From positions 124,001 to 188,000 of the forward strand of contig PKRC01000001.1 of NCBI GenBank assembly GCA_017577715.1: DNA of 64,000 nt. The letters run 5' to 3'. The notes under the pieces are model-generated. The model did no database searches and was not told the DNA's origin. It saw only the letters and a program-made list of their open reading frames with translations. The position numbers and the translations under genes are program-made. The DNA comes from Clostridia bacterium. GTDB lineage: Bacteria; Bacillota; Clostridia; Caldicoprobacterales; Caldicoprobacteraceae. Shown one piece after another: positions 1 to 7,581 of the stretch. The stretch's first letter is position 1. Each line of letters starts with the position of its first letter.

Positions 1-414
1 GGTATTCCCTCTGTTGCCATATCGCTGGTGTCGTATAAGTCTGACGATTTTTCGTATGCTGGTGAGGTGGCAGTGGAGGTGGCTCAAAAGCTGCTTGAGC
101 ATGGGCTGCCCAAGGGAGCTCTGCTCAACGTGAATGTACCTGCGGTGCCAAAGGAGGAGATAAGAGGTATAAAGGTTGCACGTCTGGGTATACGGCGTTA
201 TGCCGAGACATATATCAAACGGCTGGATCCACGAGGTAGGCCATATTACTGGCTTACCGGGGAAGCTATCGATACTTCCCAAGAGGATATGCAGTTGGAT
301 ACCGATATATTTGCTGTAAAGGAAAATTACGTTGCCGTAACGCCAATTCATCTGGATTTAACGCTTTATTCGTTTATGGATGCGGTGAAAGAGTGGTTTA
401 ATAAAGGCCAATAG
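1..414 (+). CDS. surE: 5'/3'-nucleotidase SurE (3' part only)
   Basis: The reading frame is open from base 1, so the start lies outside the window; only the C-terminal ~137 residues are present. SurE is a metal-dependent stationary-phase survival phosphatase that removes phosphate from nucleoside monophosphates in the cytoplasm. Family hallmarks seen here are GIPSVAISL at the window edge, LNVNVPAVP, the GIKVARLGIRRY stretch, the DPRGRPYYW block and the VTPIHLDLT tail. The metal-binding N-terminal Asp residues are not in the window. It is followed closely by a small YpmA-like gene. Identification is from conserved motifs. Confidence 0.9.
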   Translation, partial: GIPSVAISLVSYKSDDFSYAGEVAVEVAQKLLEHGLPKGALLNVNVPAVPKEEIRGIKVARLGIRRYAETYIKRLDPRGRPYYWLTGEAIDTSQEDMQLDTDIFAVKENYVAVTPIHLDLTLYSFMDAVKEWFNKGQ

Positions 415-434
415 GAGTTTGAAGGAAAGGTGGG

Positions 435-632
435 ATGTTGGTGGAAAACGGGTCCATGTATTCCCATGCCGTGAGGGCAGTCTTGGATATCAAGAATTTC
501 CCCGACCTTTATAAGATAGTGGATTTTTTAAACAAGAATTTAAAGGACAAAGGCTTGATTTTCGGGCTTTCGCAAAGGGATGAGGAAACCATGCGCATAT
601 CCATATACGAAGCTAGCCCAGTGAATAAATGA
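435..632 (+). CDS. YpmA-like small protein (DUF4264 family)
   Basis: A 65-residue protein with an ATG start behind a purine-rich GGAAAGG. The central DLYKIVDFLNKNLKDKGLIFGL and the C-terminal MRISIY resemble the short B. subtilis YpmA/DUF4264 family, whose function is unknown. There is no signal peptide or membrane segment, so it should be cytoplasmic. It sits 20 bases after surE, probably co-transcribed, and ends just before a promoter-like sequence for the next gene. Family assignment is by memory of the motif, not by a search. Confidence 0.7.
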   Translation: MLVENGSMYSHAVRAVLDIKNFPDLYKIVDFLNKNLKDKGLIFGLSQRDEETMRISIYEASPVNK

Positions 633-642
633 AGCTTTAAAT

Positions 643-670
643 TTGCAAATTAAAGAGAATGTGTTAAAAT
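643..670 (+). promoter_or_regulatory. Sigma-A type promoter for the RpiR-family gene
   Basis: TTGCAA at 643-648 and TAAAAT at 665-670 are separated by 16 bases. The position, 45 bases before the chosen ATG at 715, fits a promoter for the downstream regulator. It also argues that coding does not begin at the upstream in-frame TTG at 643, which lies inside the -35 box. Confidence 0.55.
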
Positions 671-714
671 ATGTTTGTAAGCAACAAAGGGCCATGTTTG
701 AGGAGGATATTTTA

Positions 715-1578
715 ATGGATAACGAGGATTTACTTCAGAGAATTGCCGAGCGGTACAAGAAGATGAGCAAGGGACAAAAGCTTATTGCGGATTTCATTTT
801 AAACAATTACGACAAGGCCGCTTTTATGACGGCATCCAAGATAGGCCATAAGGTGGGAGTAAGCGAGTCCACCGTGGTAAGGTTTGCCAATATGCTGGGC
901 TATGAGGGGTATCCCCAGCTTCAGAAGGCGCTGCAGGAGGTAATTCGCAATAAGCTGACTACCGTGCAGCGCATAGAGATGACGTCCGAGCTGGATGAAT
1001 CCACCCTCCTGAAGACGGTGTCAAAGATGGATATAAACAACATACGCCTTACCGTAGAGGAGATAGACAAAGAGGTATTCAACAGGGTGGTGGATAGGAT
1101 ATTTTCAGCCAGGAGCATATACGTGCTGGGGTTGAGAAGCGCAGCCCCCCTGGCTCAGTTTATGGGATATTATCTGAGCTTCATATTTGATAAAGTGAGA
1201 GTGGTGACCTCTGGCGTTAACGATATATTGGAGCAGCTCATCCACATTCAGCCCCAGGATCTGCTGATTGGCATAAGCTTTCCAAGATATGCAAGGCGCA
1301 CTGTAGAGGCCATGATGTTTGCTAAGAACAAAGGCGCCGAAACGGTGGCTATAACCGATTCGCTGCTGTCGCCTCTCACGCCTTATGCAGACCACATATT
1401 GCTGGCAAGGAGCGATATGGCCTCCTTTGTAGATTCTCTGGTGGCGCCCTTGAGCCTCATCAATGCCTTGATTGTGGCTGTAGGCATTCGCAAGAAGGCC
1501 GATATCTCGTCAGAGTTCCAGGAGCTTGAGAAAATATGGGGCGAATACCAGGTATATGTCGGTAAGGAGAACTCTTAA
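715..1578 (+). CDS. RpiR/MurR-family transcriptional regulator (HTH + SIS)
   Basis: A 287-residue DNA-binding regulator. The N-terminal ~75 residues form the RpiR helix-turn-helix (core ASKIGHKVGVSESTVVRFA), and residues ~115-260 form a sugar isomerase (SIS) domain that normally binds a phosphosugar effector. The start is ATG 715 because AGGAGG at 701-706 lies 8 bases upstream; longer in-frame starts overlap the promoter and lack an SD. No sugar-metabolism gene is adjacent, so the effector and target cannot be inferred. The following phosphatase starts 13 bases downstream and is probably co-transcribed. Confidence 0.88.
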   Translation: MDNEDLLQRIAERYKKMSKGQKLIADFILNNYDKAAFMTASKIGHKVGVSESTVVRFANMLGYEGYPQLQKALQEVIRNKLTTVQRIEMTSELDESTLLKTVSKMDINNIRLTVEEIDKEVFNRVVDRIFSARSIYVLGLRSAAPLAQFMGYYLSFIFDKVRVVTSGVNDILEQLIHIQPQDLLIGISFPRYARRTVEAMMFAKNKGAETVAITDSLLSPLTPYADHILLARSDMASFVDSLVAPLSLINALIVAVGIRKKADISSEFQELEKIWGEYQVYVGKENS

Positions 1579-1591
1579 GGGGAAATAGGGA

Positions 1592-2200
1592 GTGATAGTG
1601 TACATTACAAGGCACGGGGAAACACAATGGAACGTTGAGGGCAGGACGCAAGGGGCCTGTGATATAGGGTTGACCGAAGAAGGGCGCAAGCAGGCTTATC
1701 GGCTGGCCAGGCGCCTGAAAGGTATATCTATAAGGAAGATATACTGCAGCGACTTGCAAAGGGCCCTTGAGACCGCTTCAATCATTGGACGAGAGATTGG
1801 CGTAGAGTGGGTGACTACACCGCTTTTAAGAGAGGCTTCTTTTGGAGAATGGGAAGGCCATACCTTGACCGACATCGAGCGCCTATTTCCGGGGCAGCTA
1901 TCTCGGTGGTATGATGACCCTACATTTTGCCCACCAGGTGGGGAGAGCTTGAGTTGCGTAAGGGATAGGATAAGCAGGTTTGTAGAACAAATCAAGTCCT
2001 TGAAGCTGGCGCAGGATGAAAGCATTTTGGTGGTCTCCCACGCTTTGACCTGTAAAGTGCTCATATTGGAGCTTATGGATCTGCCATTATCTTATATCAA
2101 GAGAATCAAGCAGGACAATACGGGCTTAACCGCTATAAAGGTGTTGCCGAAAGGTAATATGCTCATTTTTCTCAATGAAACCTGCCATGTTAGCCGTTGA
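1592..2200 (+). CDS. Histidine phosphatase family protein (phosphoglycerate mutase-like)
   Basis: A 202-residue cytoplasmic phosphatase of the branch-2-histidine superfamily. The catalytic RHGET motif is at residues 7-11 (nucleophile H8), with R57 in the SDLQRA block, E81 as probable acid and the second histidine H150 in VVSHAL. Length and motifs fit alpha-ribazole phosphatase (CobC) and the broad-specificity PhoE/GpmB group. No cobalamin genes are nearby, so the specific substrate is open. GTG start at 1592. The gene ends just before a strong promoter, so it likely closes the rpiR unit. Confidence 0.85.
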   Translation: MIVYITRHGETQWNVEGRTQGACDIGLTEEGRKQAYRLARRLKGISIRKIYCSDLQRALETASIIGREIGVEWVTTPLLREASFGEWEGHTLTDIERLFPGQLSRWYDDPTFCPPGGESLSCVRDRISRFVEQIKSLKLAQDESILVVSHALTCKVLILELMDLPLSYIKRIKQDNTGLTAIKVLPKGNMLIFLNETCHVSR

Positions 2201-2207
2201 ATGTTTA

Positions 2208-2236
2208 TTGTACTATATGGCTTATCTGGTTATAAT
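2208..2236 (+). promoter_or_regulatory. Sigma-A promoter of the hutP-like/aroH/cmk/plsC/ispH-rpsA operon
   Basis: TTGTAC (2208-2213), a 17-base spacer and a perfect TATAAT (2231-2236). It lies directly after the phosphatase stop and is followed by a ~60-base leader before the SD GGAGG at 2289. This is one of the clearest vegetative promoters in the window and fits constitutive expression of essential genes downstream. Confidence 0.8.
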
Positions 2237-2300
2237 GAATGATAGATGGAAGGTTTATGATGGCTAAGTTAAAAGCGCAGCCGGTGATGGAGGGTATGTG

Positions 2301-2714
2301 ATGAACCTGATGGGGAGCAAAGAGGTGGCCCGGGCGGCCATAGAGATGTCGCTGACCCGGACCAGGGAAGAAGAAAAGGCGTTAAAGGAGCGGCTACAAC
2401 AGGAGGGGATAAGCGCTGCTGCCGTCGATTATGGCGGTGAGTTTATAACTTCGGTTAACAAGGTGGTAGAGCGAGCCGTTGTGGCCGCCAAGAGGGAAGG
2501 GGTAATAAGCGAGACCCATGCTGAAGAGGGGGCAGTGGCAGGAGCTACCAGGGAAGCCCTGTCCCAGATCATGACCAAGGCCATTGGCCTTAACGTAGGC
2601 GGCAAGATAGGGATTGCCAGGAGCGGCGATCACATAAGCGTGGCTTTGTTTTTTGGCATAGGGATGATCCATTTGAATGAGGTGGCCATTGGGCTGGGAC
2701 ATAGAGTAGTATAG
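2301..2714 (+). CDS. HutP-family protein
   Basis: A 137-residue protein resembling HutP, which in B. subtilis is an L-histidine and Mg-dependent RNA-binding antiterminator of the hut operon. Supporting features are similar length, the SETHAEEG histidine region, and the IGIARSGDHISVALFFGIGMIHLNE block typical of the family. ATG 2301 is preferred over GTG 2298 because GGAGG at 2289-2293 is 7 bases from it. No histidine-utilisation gene is present, and it heads an operon of chorismate, nucleotide, lipid and isoprenoid genes. Its RNA target, if any, is therefore unknown. Confidence 0.8.
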   Translation: MNLMGSKEVARAAIEMSLTRTREEEKALKERLQQEGISAAAVDYGGEFITSVNKVVERAVVAAKREGVISETHAEEGAVAGATREALSQIMTKAIGLNVGGKIGIARSGDHISVALFFGIGMIHLNEVAIGLGHRVV

Positions 2715-2732
2715 CTGAGGTGTTTTTTAATT

Positions 2733-3095
2733 ATGCGTATTAAGGCTATAAGGGGCGCAATAACCGTCGAAAAAAATACGCGCCAGGAGATCCTGGACAA
2801 TACCAAAAGGCTGCTCAGCGCTATAATAGATAAAAATAGTTTGCGATATGAAGATATAGTCAGCGTTATATTTACGGCTACGAAGGATCTGGACGCGGTA
2901 TATCCTGCGGTTGCTGCCAGGGAGATGGGCATGACCCAGGTACCGCTTATGTGCTGTCAAGAGATGTATGTGGAGGGTAGCCTGGAGAAGTGCATACGGG
3001 TGCTCATCCACGCATACCTGGACGATGACAGAGTTCCGCATCACGTATATCTTGAAAAAGCGATCAATTTAAGACCGGATATTGCACAAACATGA
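2733..3095 (+). CDS. aroH: Chorismate mutase, AroH type
   Basis: A 120-residue monofunctional chorismate mutase converting chorismate to prephenate for Phe/Tyr synthesis; trimeric and cytoplasmic in its family. Expected active-site residues are present: R7 in the N-terminal RGAITVE, the CCQEM block (C74, E77), R89 in CIRVLIH and Y106 near the C terminus, with one-residue offsets from B. subtilis AroH. Residue 57 is Tyr where B. subtilis has Phe, a conservative change. It is 18 bases after the HutP-like gene and 20 before cmk, so part of the same operon. Confidence 0.93.
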   Translation: MRIKAIRGAITVEKNTRQEILDNTKRLLSAIIDKNSLRYEDIVSVIFTATKDLDAVYPAVAAREMGMTQVPLMCCQEMYVEGSLEKCIRVLIHAYLDDDRVPHHVYLEKAINLRPDIAQT

Positions 3096-3115
3096 GCTTT
3101 TAGAGGAGTGTCTCA

Positions 3116-3796
3116 ATGAAGACGATAGCTATTGCTATAGACGGCCCTGCAGGGGCAGGTAAAAGCACCATCGCTAAGCTCATCGCTGATAAGCTGCACA
3201 TATATTATCTGGATACAGGGGCCATGTATCGTGCGGTGGCTTTGAAGGTACTTAGGGAAGGGTTGGACCCTACAAATCACCAACAGGTCATATCGATTCT
3301 CCCATCGACCCACATCGGAGTTATATACCAGGATGGGTTTCAGCGCGTATATCTGGATGGGGAGGATGTCACTCATCTGCTTAGGCAACCGGAGGTGGCC
3401 AAGGCTGCTTCAGCGGTAGCGGTCATTCCTGAAGTTCGTATAAAGCTGGTGGAGCTGCAGCGAAGCATAGCGCAGAATTATTCGGTGGTGATAGACGGTA
3501 GGGATATAGGGACCTTTGTGTTGCCCAATGCAGATAAAAAGTTTTATTTGACTGCCACGCTGGAGGAAAGGGCAAGGCGTCGATGGCTGGAGATGCAGGA
3601 GAAGGGCTATGACCAAAGCCTGGAAGAAGTAAAACGAGAGCTGGAGGCCCGTGACAGAAACGATATGGGTAGGGCTTTTGCGCCTTTACGGAAAGCCGAG
3701 GATGCCATACTGATAGATACGACAGGCAAATCCATTGATCAGGTGGTCAATGAAGTGTGGGGGTATTTGACCGATATATCTGCTGATGGCCGGTAA
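3116..3796 (+). CDS. cmk: Cytidylate kinase
   Basis: A 226-residue (d)CMP kinase that phosphorylates CMP and dCMP with ATP. The P-loop GPAGAGKS is at residues 10-17, DTGAMYRA follows, and the VIDGRDIGT block carries the Arg/Asp of the nucleotide-monophosphate site. The arginine-rich lid is seen as RARRRWLEMQEKG. The length is standard for the bacterial long form. ATG 3116 follows GAGGAG. The cmk-plsC-ispH/rpsA order is a recurrent clostridial arrangement, known from gene context in that group. Confidence 0.95.
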   Translation: MKTIAIAIDGPAGAGKSTIAKLIADKLHIYYLDTGAMYRAVALKVLREGLDPTNHQQVISILPSTHIGVIYQDGFQRVYLDGEDVTHLLRQPEVAKAASAVAVIPEVRIKLVELQRSIAQNYSVVIDGRDIGTFVLPNADKKFYLTATLEERARRRWLEMQEKGYDQSLEEVKRELEARDRNDMGRAFAPLRKAEDAILIDTTGKSIDQVVNEVWGYLTDISADGR

Positions 3797-3808
3797 AAGG
3801 AAAGCGGG

Positions 3809-4399
3809 GTGATATCTTTGTTTTACAAATTTGCACGAGCTATAGTACGGCCCATAATGTTCTTGCTTTTCAGGATCAGGGTTGAAGGTCTTGAAAATTT
3901 TCCCATGGAAGGCAAGACCATTGTATACGCAAACCACATCTCTTGGTTAGACCCCGTAATTATTGGATGCGTGCTGCCCAGACAGGTGTTCTTTATGGCA
4001 AAAGCGGAACTATTTAAAATTCCGCTACTTAGAACCGTAATCAGATATCTGGGTGCTTTCCCGGTAAATCGGGGGTCGGCAGACCTATCGGCCATCAAGC
4101 ACTCCCTTCAGGTGCTCAATGAAGGAAAGGTATTTGGCATCTTTCCGGAAGGCACCAGAAACAAGACGGGTTTTCTCCAAAGCTTTTCCCATGGCATAGC
4201 TTCCATTGCTCATAAATCCAGAGCAAAGGTCTTACCGGTTGCCATTGTGGGGCAATATAGGCTGTTCAGGCCCATGACGATCAAGATTGGCAAGCCGTTG
4301 AATTTTGATGATTACTTTGCACAGAAATCCAATACAGAGCTTCTCGAAAGGATGGCCAATCAAATGGAACAGGCGCTAAGAGACTTGCTGAGCGATTGA
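3809..4399 (+). CDS. plsC: 1-acyl-sn-glycerol-3-phosphate acyltransferase
   Basis: A 196-residue membrane-associated acyltransferase making phosphatidic acid from lysophosphatidate. The catalytic HX4D motif is seen as NHISWLDP and the glycerophosphate-binding motif as FPEGTRNKTG. An N-terminal hydrophobic stretch is typical. The start is GTG 3809; a TTG at 3818 is an alternative because GGGG at 3806 is better spaced for it. It lies 12 bases after cmk and 21 before the IspH-S1 start, in one operon. Confidence 0.92.
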   Translation: MISLFYKFARAIVRPIMFLLFRIRVEGLENFPMEGKTIVYANHISWLDPVIIGCVLPRQVFFMAKAELFKIPLLRTVIRYLGAFPVNRGSADLSAIKHSLQVLNEGKVFGIFPEGTRNKTGFLQSFSHGIASIAHKSRAKVLPVAIVGQYRLFRPMTIKIGKPLNFDDYFAQKSNTELLERMANQMEQALRDLLSD

Positions 4400-4420
4400 G
4401 CTTAAGAGGAGGCTTTGAAG

Positions 4421-6607
4421 TTGACAATTATAGTGGCTAAAAACGCGGGCTTTTGCTTCGGGGTCAGGCGCGCTGTGGAGGCTGTATATGAGCAGCTTAA
4501 AAGGGCTGGTAAGGTTTATACTTATGGCCCCATTATTCACAACCCCCAAGTGGTGGAGGCTCTCAAGGCAAAAGGAGCCATCATCGTGGAGGATTTGGAT
4601 CAGATAGAGGAAGGTACCATTGTAATTCGATCCCATGGGGTGCCACCGCAGGTTTACCGCTTGATGAAGGATAAAGGGCTACAGGTTGTGGATGCGACTT
4701 GTCCTTATGTGAAACGGGTTCACAATCTGGTAAGCAAGTACCACGGTAAGGGTTATAGCATCATCATAGTGGGTGAAAAGGAACATCCCGAAGTGGTAGG
4801 CATAAACGGCTGGTGCGATGACACCGCATTTGTGATCAATGATCCTGAACAGGTGGACTTCCTACCTCATATGGATAAGGCTTGCGTGGTAGCCCAGACT
4901 ACAACGCCACACCAAAAATGGAACGCCATAGTAGAGCGGCTTCACAGCAAGGTGGATCACCTGGAAGTTTTCAATACCATATGCAATACCACCGCAGTGA
5001 GGCAAGCTGAAGCTGAAGCCATAGCCAAAACGGTAGATGTGATGCTGGTCATAGGAGGCAAAAACAGCTCTAATACGCGAAAGCTCTATTCCATATGTAA
5101 AGCCCATTGTGAAAAAACCTTTGCTATTGAAACAGCAAAGGATATCGATATTAATGCAATACATCCAGGGGATAAGGTAGGCATTACTGCCGGTGCCTCT
5201 ACTCCTGACTGGATCATCAAGGAGGTAATTGATATGGTGAATCAATTGAATGATGGAAAAACGGGTGGCCCCTCAAACGAACCACGACAAGGGAATGATT
5301 CCCGCTTTTCGCAGGGACAAGCTGTCCAGCAGGAAATGCAAAATGAACCCGTTGAAAGCAATATCCATGAGCTGAAAGACGGTGGGGGTCAATCGGCACC
5401 TGCACCCGAAAATGCGGCACAGCAGGAACAACCCGAACCGGAGATGCAGTCGATGGAAGGTTTTGAAAAGGCAATGGTATCCTTAAGGCCCGGTCAGGTG
5501 GTGCGGGGCACGATACTCAAAATAACTCCCGAAGAGGTGATAGTTAACCTGGGCTACAAGTCAGATGGTGTGTTGCCCATCAGCGAATTGACGCTGGTCG
5601 ATCCGCATACCGGTGAGGCTAAATGGCATGAGGGTGACCCCATAGACGTGCAGGTGGTCAAGATTGATGATGGCGAAGGAAATGTTCTCCTTGCGCGTAA
5701 ATCCCTTGAGAAAAGGCTGGCGTGGGATGAACTAGAAGAGAGCTTCAAAGAGGGAAGAGAGGTTAAAGGCATATGCACTGAGGTGGTGAAGGGGGGCGTG
5801 TTGGCCGAGATTAGCGGCATTCAGGCTTTTGTGCCCGCCTCGCACCTGTCTACTCGGTACGTAGAGGATTTAAATTCATTTGTGGGAACGACGTTGCGGC
5901 TGAAGGTATTGGAAATTGATAGGCGCCGAAACAGGGTAGTGGCTTCCCAGAAGGTCATCCTGCAGGAGGAAGAAGAAGCTAGAAGGAAAGCGCTGTGGGA
6001 TTCCATACAAGAGGGACAGGTAGTTAGAGGGGTGGTAAAGAGGCTTACCGATTTTGGTGCTTTTGTGGATATCGGTGGAGTGGACGGTTTGGTGCACATA
6101 TCCGATCTGTCATGGGGACACGTAAGCCATCCGAGCGAGGTGCTGCAAGAGAATCAGACCATAACCGTAAAGGTGCTTTCTGTGGATAGAGAAAGGGGAA
6201 GGATCTCTCTTGGATACAAGCAGACCTTTCCGCAGCCATGGGACAGCGTGAGCCAAAAATACCATGTAGGGGATATCGTTGCCGGTAAGGTGGTAAGGCT
6301 TACCCATTTTGGGGCTTTTGTAGAGTTGGAACCGGGCATTGATGGGTTGGTGCACGTGTCGGAAATATCCGATGAGCGTATCAACAAGGCAGCTGATGTG
6401 TTGCAGGTAGGGCAGGTGGTAAATGCTAAAATTTTGGATATAAAGCCACAGCAGCGGAAGATAAGCCTCAGCATAAAAGAAGCCCTTTGTGAGCAAGAGG
6501 AGAAGGAATTAGAGCTGGTACAGCAAGGGCAACAAAGCTATGAGGGCTTATCGGTCAACCTGGGAGAGCTCTTTTCGGATAAATTGAAGCCTGAGAGGTT
6601 TAAATAA
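4421..6607 (+). CDS. ispH: Bifunctional IspH (HMB-PP reductase) - ribosomal protein S1 fusion
   Basis: A 728-residue fusion. Residues ~1-278 are IspH, the last enzyme of the MEP isoprenoid pathway, with the three cluster cysteines C12, C94 and C188 plus IRSHGVPP, TNTP-like QTTTP and the GKNSSNT block. A low-complexity Gln/Glu/Pro linker (~280-347) leads to four S1 RNA-binding domains at ~356-426, 444-513, 530-598 and 615-688. The third and fourth carry canonical DFGAFVDI and HFGAFVEL cores. TTG 4421 is chosen because AGGAGG 4407-4412 is 8 bases upstream; TTG 4415 would be only 2 away. The frame is unbroken. This fusion is known in clostridia. Confidence 0.95.
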   Translation: MTIIVAKNAGFCFGVRRAVEAVYEQLKRAGKVYTYGPIIHNPQVVEALKAKGAIIVEDLDQIEEGTIVIRSHGVPPQVYRLMKDKGLQVVDATCPYVKRVHNLVSKYHGKGYSIIIVGEKEHPEVVGINGWCDDTAFVINDPEQVDFLPHMDKACVVAQTTTPHQKWNAIVERLHSKVDHLEVFNTICNTTAVRQAEAEAIAKTVDVMLVIGGKNSSNTRKLYSICKAHCEKTFAIETAKDIDINAIHPGDKVGITAGASTPDWIIKEVIDMVNQLNDGKTGGPSNEPRQGNDSRFSQGQAVQQEMQNEPVESNIHELKDGGGQSAPAPENAAQQEQPEPEMQSMEGFEKAMVSLRPGQVVRGTILKITPEEVIVNLGYKSDGVLPISELTLVDPHTGEAKWHEGDPIDVQVVKIDDGEGNVLLARKSLEKRLAWDELEESFKEGREVKGICTEVVKGGVLAEISGIQAFVPASHLSTRYVEDLNSFVGTTLRLKVLEIDRRRNRVVASQKVILQEEEEARRKALWDSIQEGQVVRGVVKRLTDFGAFVDIGGVDGLVHISDLSWGHVSHPSEVLQENQTITVKVLSVDRERGRISLGYKQTFPQPWDSVSQKYHVGDIVAGKVVRLTHFGAFVELEPGIDGLVHVSEISDERINKAADVLQVGQVVNAKILDIKPQQRKISLSIKEALCEQEEKELELVQQGQQSYEGLSVNLGELFSDKLKPERFK

Positions 6608-6635
6608 AAGCAGCGCAAGCTGCTTTTATTATTTT
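6606..6635 (+). terminator. Rho-independent terminator after ispH-rpsA
   Basis: A 9-bp perfect stem (6606-6614 with 6619-6627) closes on the GNRA-type loop GCAA and is followed by TTTTATTATTTTT. The stem overlaps the stop codon. It ends the operon that starts at 2208. Confidence 0.9.
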
Positions 6636-6714
6636 TGGGATGTATAAAATTTTTTATTTTGGTAAAACTCAATACTGAACCTCACAAACACATTGAGACC
6701 CCCCTTTACACTGG

Positions 6715-6744
6715 AGCCGCAAGAGCTTTTGCGGCTTTTTTTTT
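6715..6744 (+). terminator. Second terminator-like hairpin before cheR
   Basis: An 8-bp stem AGCCGCAA (6715-6722) with TTGCGGCT (6729-6736), a 6-base loop and a run of nine T. It lies 80 bases after the ispH-rpsA terminator and 60 before cheR, with no gene between. It could be a back-up terminator, the end of a short RNA, or an attenuator ahead of cheR. Between the two hairpins only a CTCAAT/ATTGAG inverted repeat (6668-6697) is visible. Confidence 0.8.
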
Positions 6745-6804
6745 ATCGAATTATGTGATAAACTCTATACTTGTCAGCGTACCAGACGGTGTAGGGGGTG
6801 GATC

Positions 6805-7578
6805 ATGAGCTGGACATATGAAGATTTTAAAAAGGCTATTCTTGACCTAACCGGAATCGATTTATCCAGTTATAAGGAAAAGCAGATGAAAAGGCGCATC
6901 GATTCATTGATAAGCCGCAGCGGATATGATGGGTACCAGACATATTATCGTGCCCTTGTTGAAGATAAAGAGAAGCTGGATCGATTTTTGAATTACATAA
7001 CCATAAACGTCTCGGAGTTCTTTCGAAATCCCGGCCAATGGACCATTCTTGAAAAGGAGATACTTCCCGATTTGCTAAAAAAACATGGTAACCTTAAGAT
7101 TTGGAGTGCGGCCTGTTCTAGCGGCGAGGAGCCTTATTCGTTGGTAATGCTTCTTGCCAAGTTTCTTCCGCTGGAGCGCATACGCATCCTGGCTACCGAT
7201 ATAGACCGGGAAGCGCTGGATAAAGCCAGAAAAGGCATATACGATGCCAGGAGCTTGCAGTCTATACCACAGGAACTAGTACATAGATATTTTAAGCCTT
7301 TCAATGGGCTTTTTGCTATTGATCCTCAAATCAAAGCCTGTGTAGAATTTAGGCGCCATGATTTGTTGAATGACCCTTTTCCAGGGAATTGCCATCTTAT
7401 ACTGTGCAGGAATGTTATGATATACTTCACAGAAGAGGCCAAAGTGAAGATCTATAAAAAGCTGCATGAGGCCCTCTATCCCGATGGGGTGCTATTTGTG
7501 GGCAGCACCGAACAGATCATAATTCCCCACATGTATGGTTTTCAACCCCTTAAGCCCTTTTTTTACAAGAAAATGTGA
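6805..7578 (+). CDS. cheR: Chemotaxis protein methyltransferase CheR
   Basis: A 257-residue S-adenosylmethionine-dependent methyltransferase that methylates glutamates on chemoreceptors. The N-terminal helical domain (~1-75) precedes the Rossmann domain. Motifs include TINVSEFFRN, the SAM site WSAACSSGEEPYSL, the ATDID acidic loop and HDLLNDPFP/LCRNVMIYF. It faces CheB tail to tail, 3 bases apart. A weak TTATCG-17-TATACT promoter-like pair is at 6743-6771. In Bacillus-type operons cheR is usually elsewhere too, so separation from the cheA cluster is not exceptional. Confidence 0.95.
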   Translation: MSWTYEDFKKAILDLTGIDLSSYKEKQMKRRIDSLISRSGYDGYQTYYRALVEDKEKLDRFLNYITINVSEFFRNPGQWTILEKEILPDLLKKHGNLKIWSAACSSGEEPYSLVMLLAKFLPLERIRILATDIDREALDKARKGIYDARSLQSIPQELVHRYFKPFNGLFAIDPQIKACVEFRRHDLLNDPFPGNCHLILCRNVMIYFTEEAKVKIYKKLHEALYPDGVLFVGSTEQIIIPHMYGFQPLKPFFYKKM

Positions 7579-7581
7579 AAT

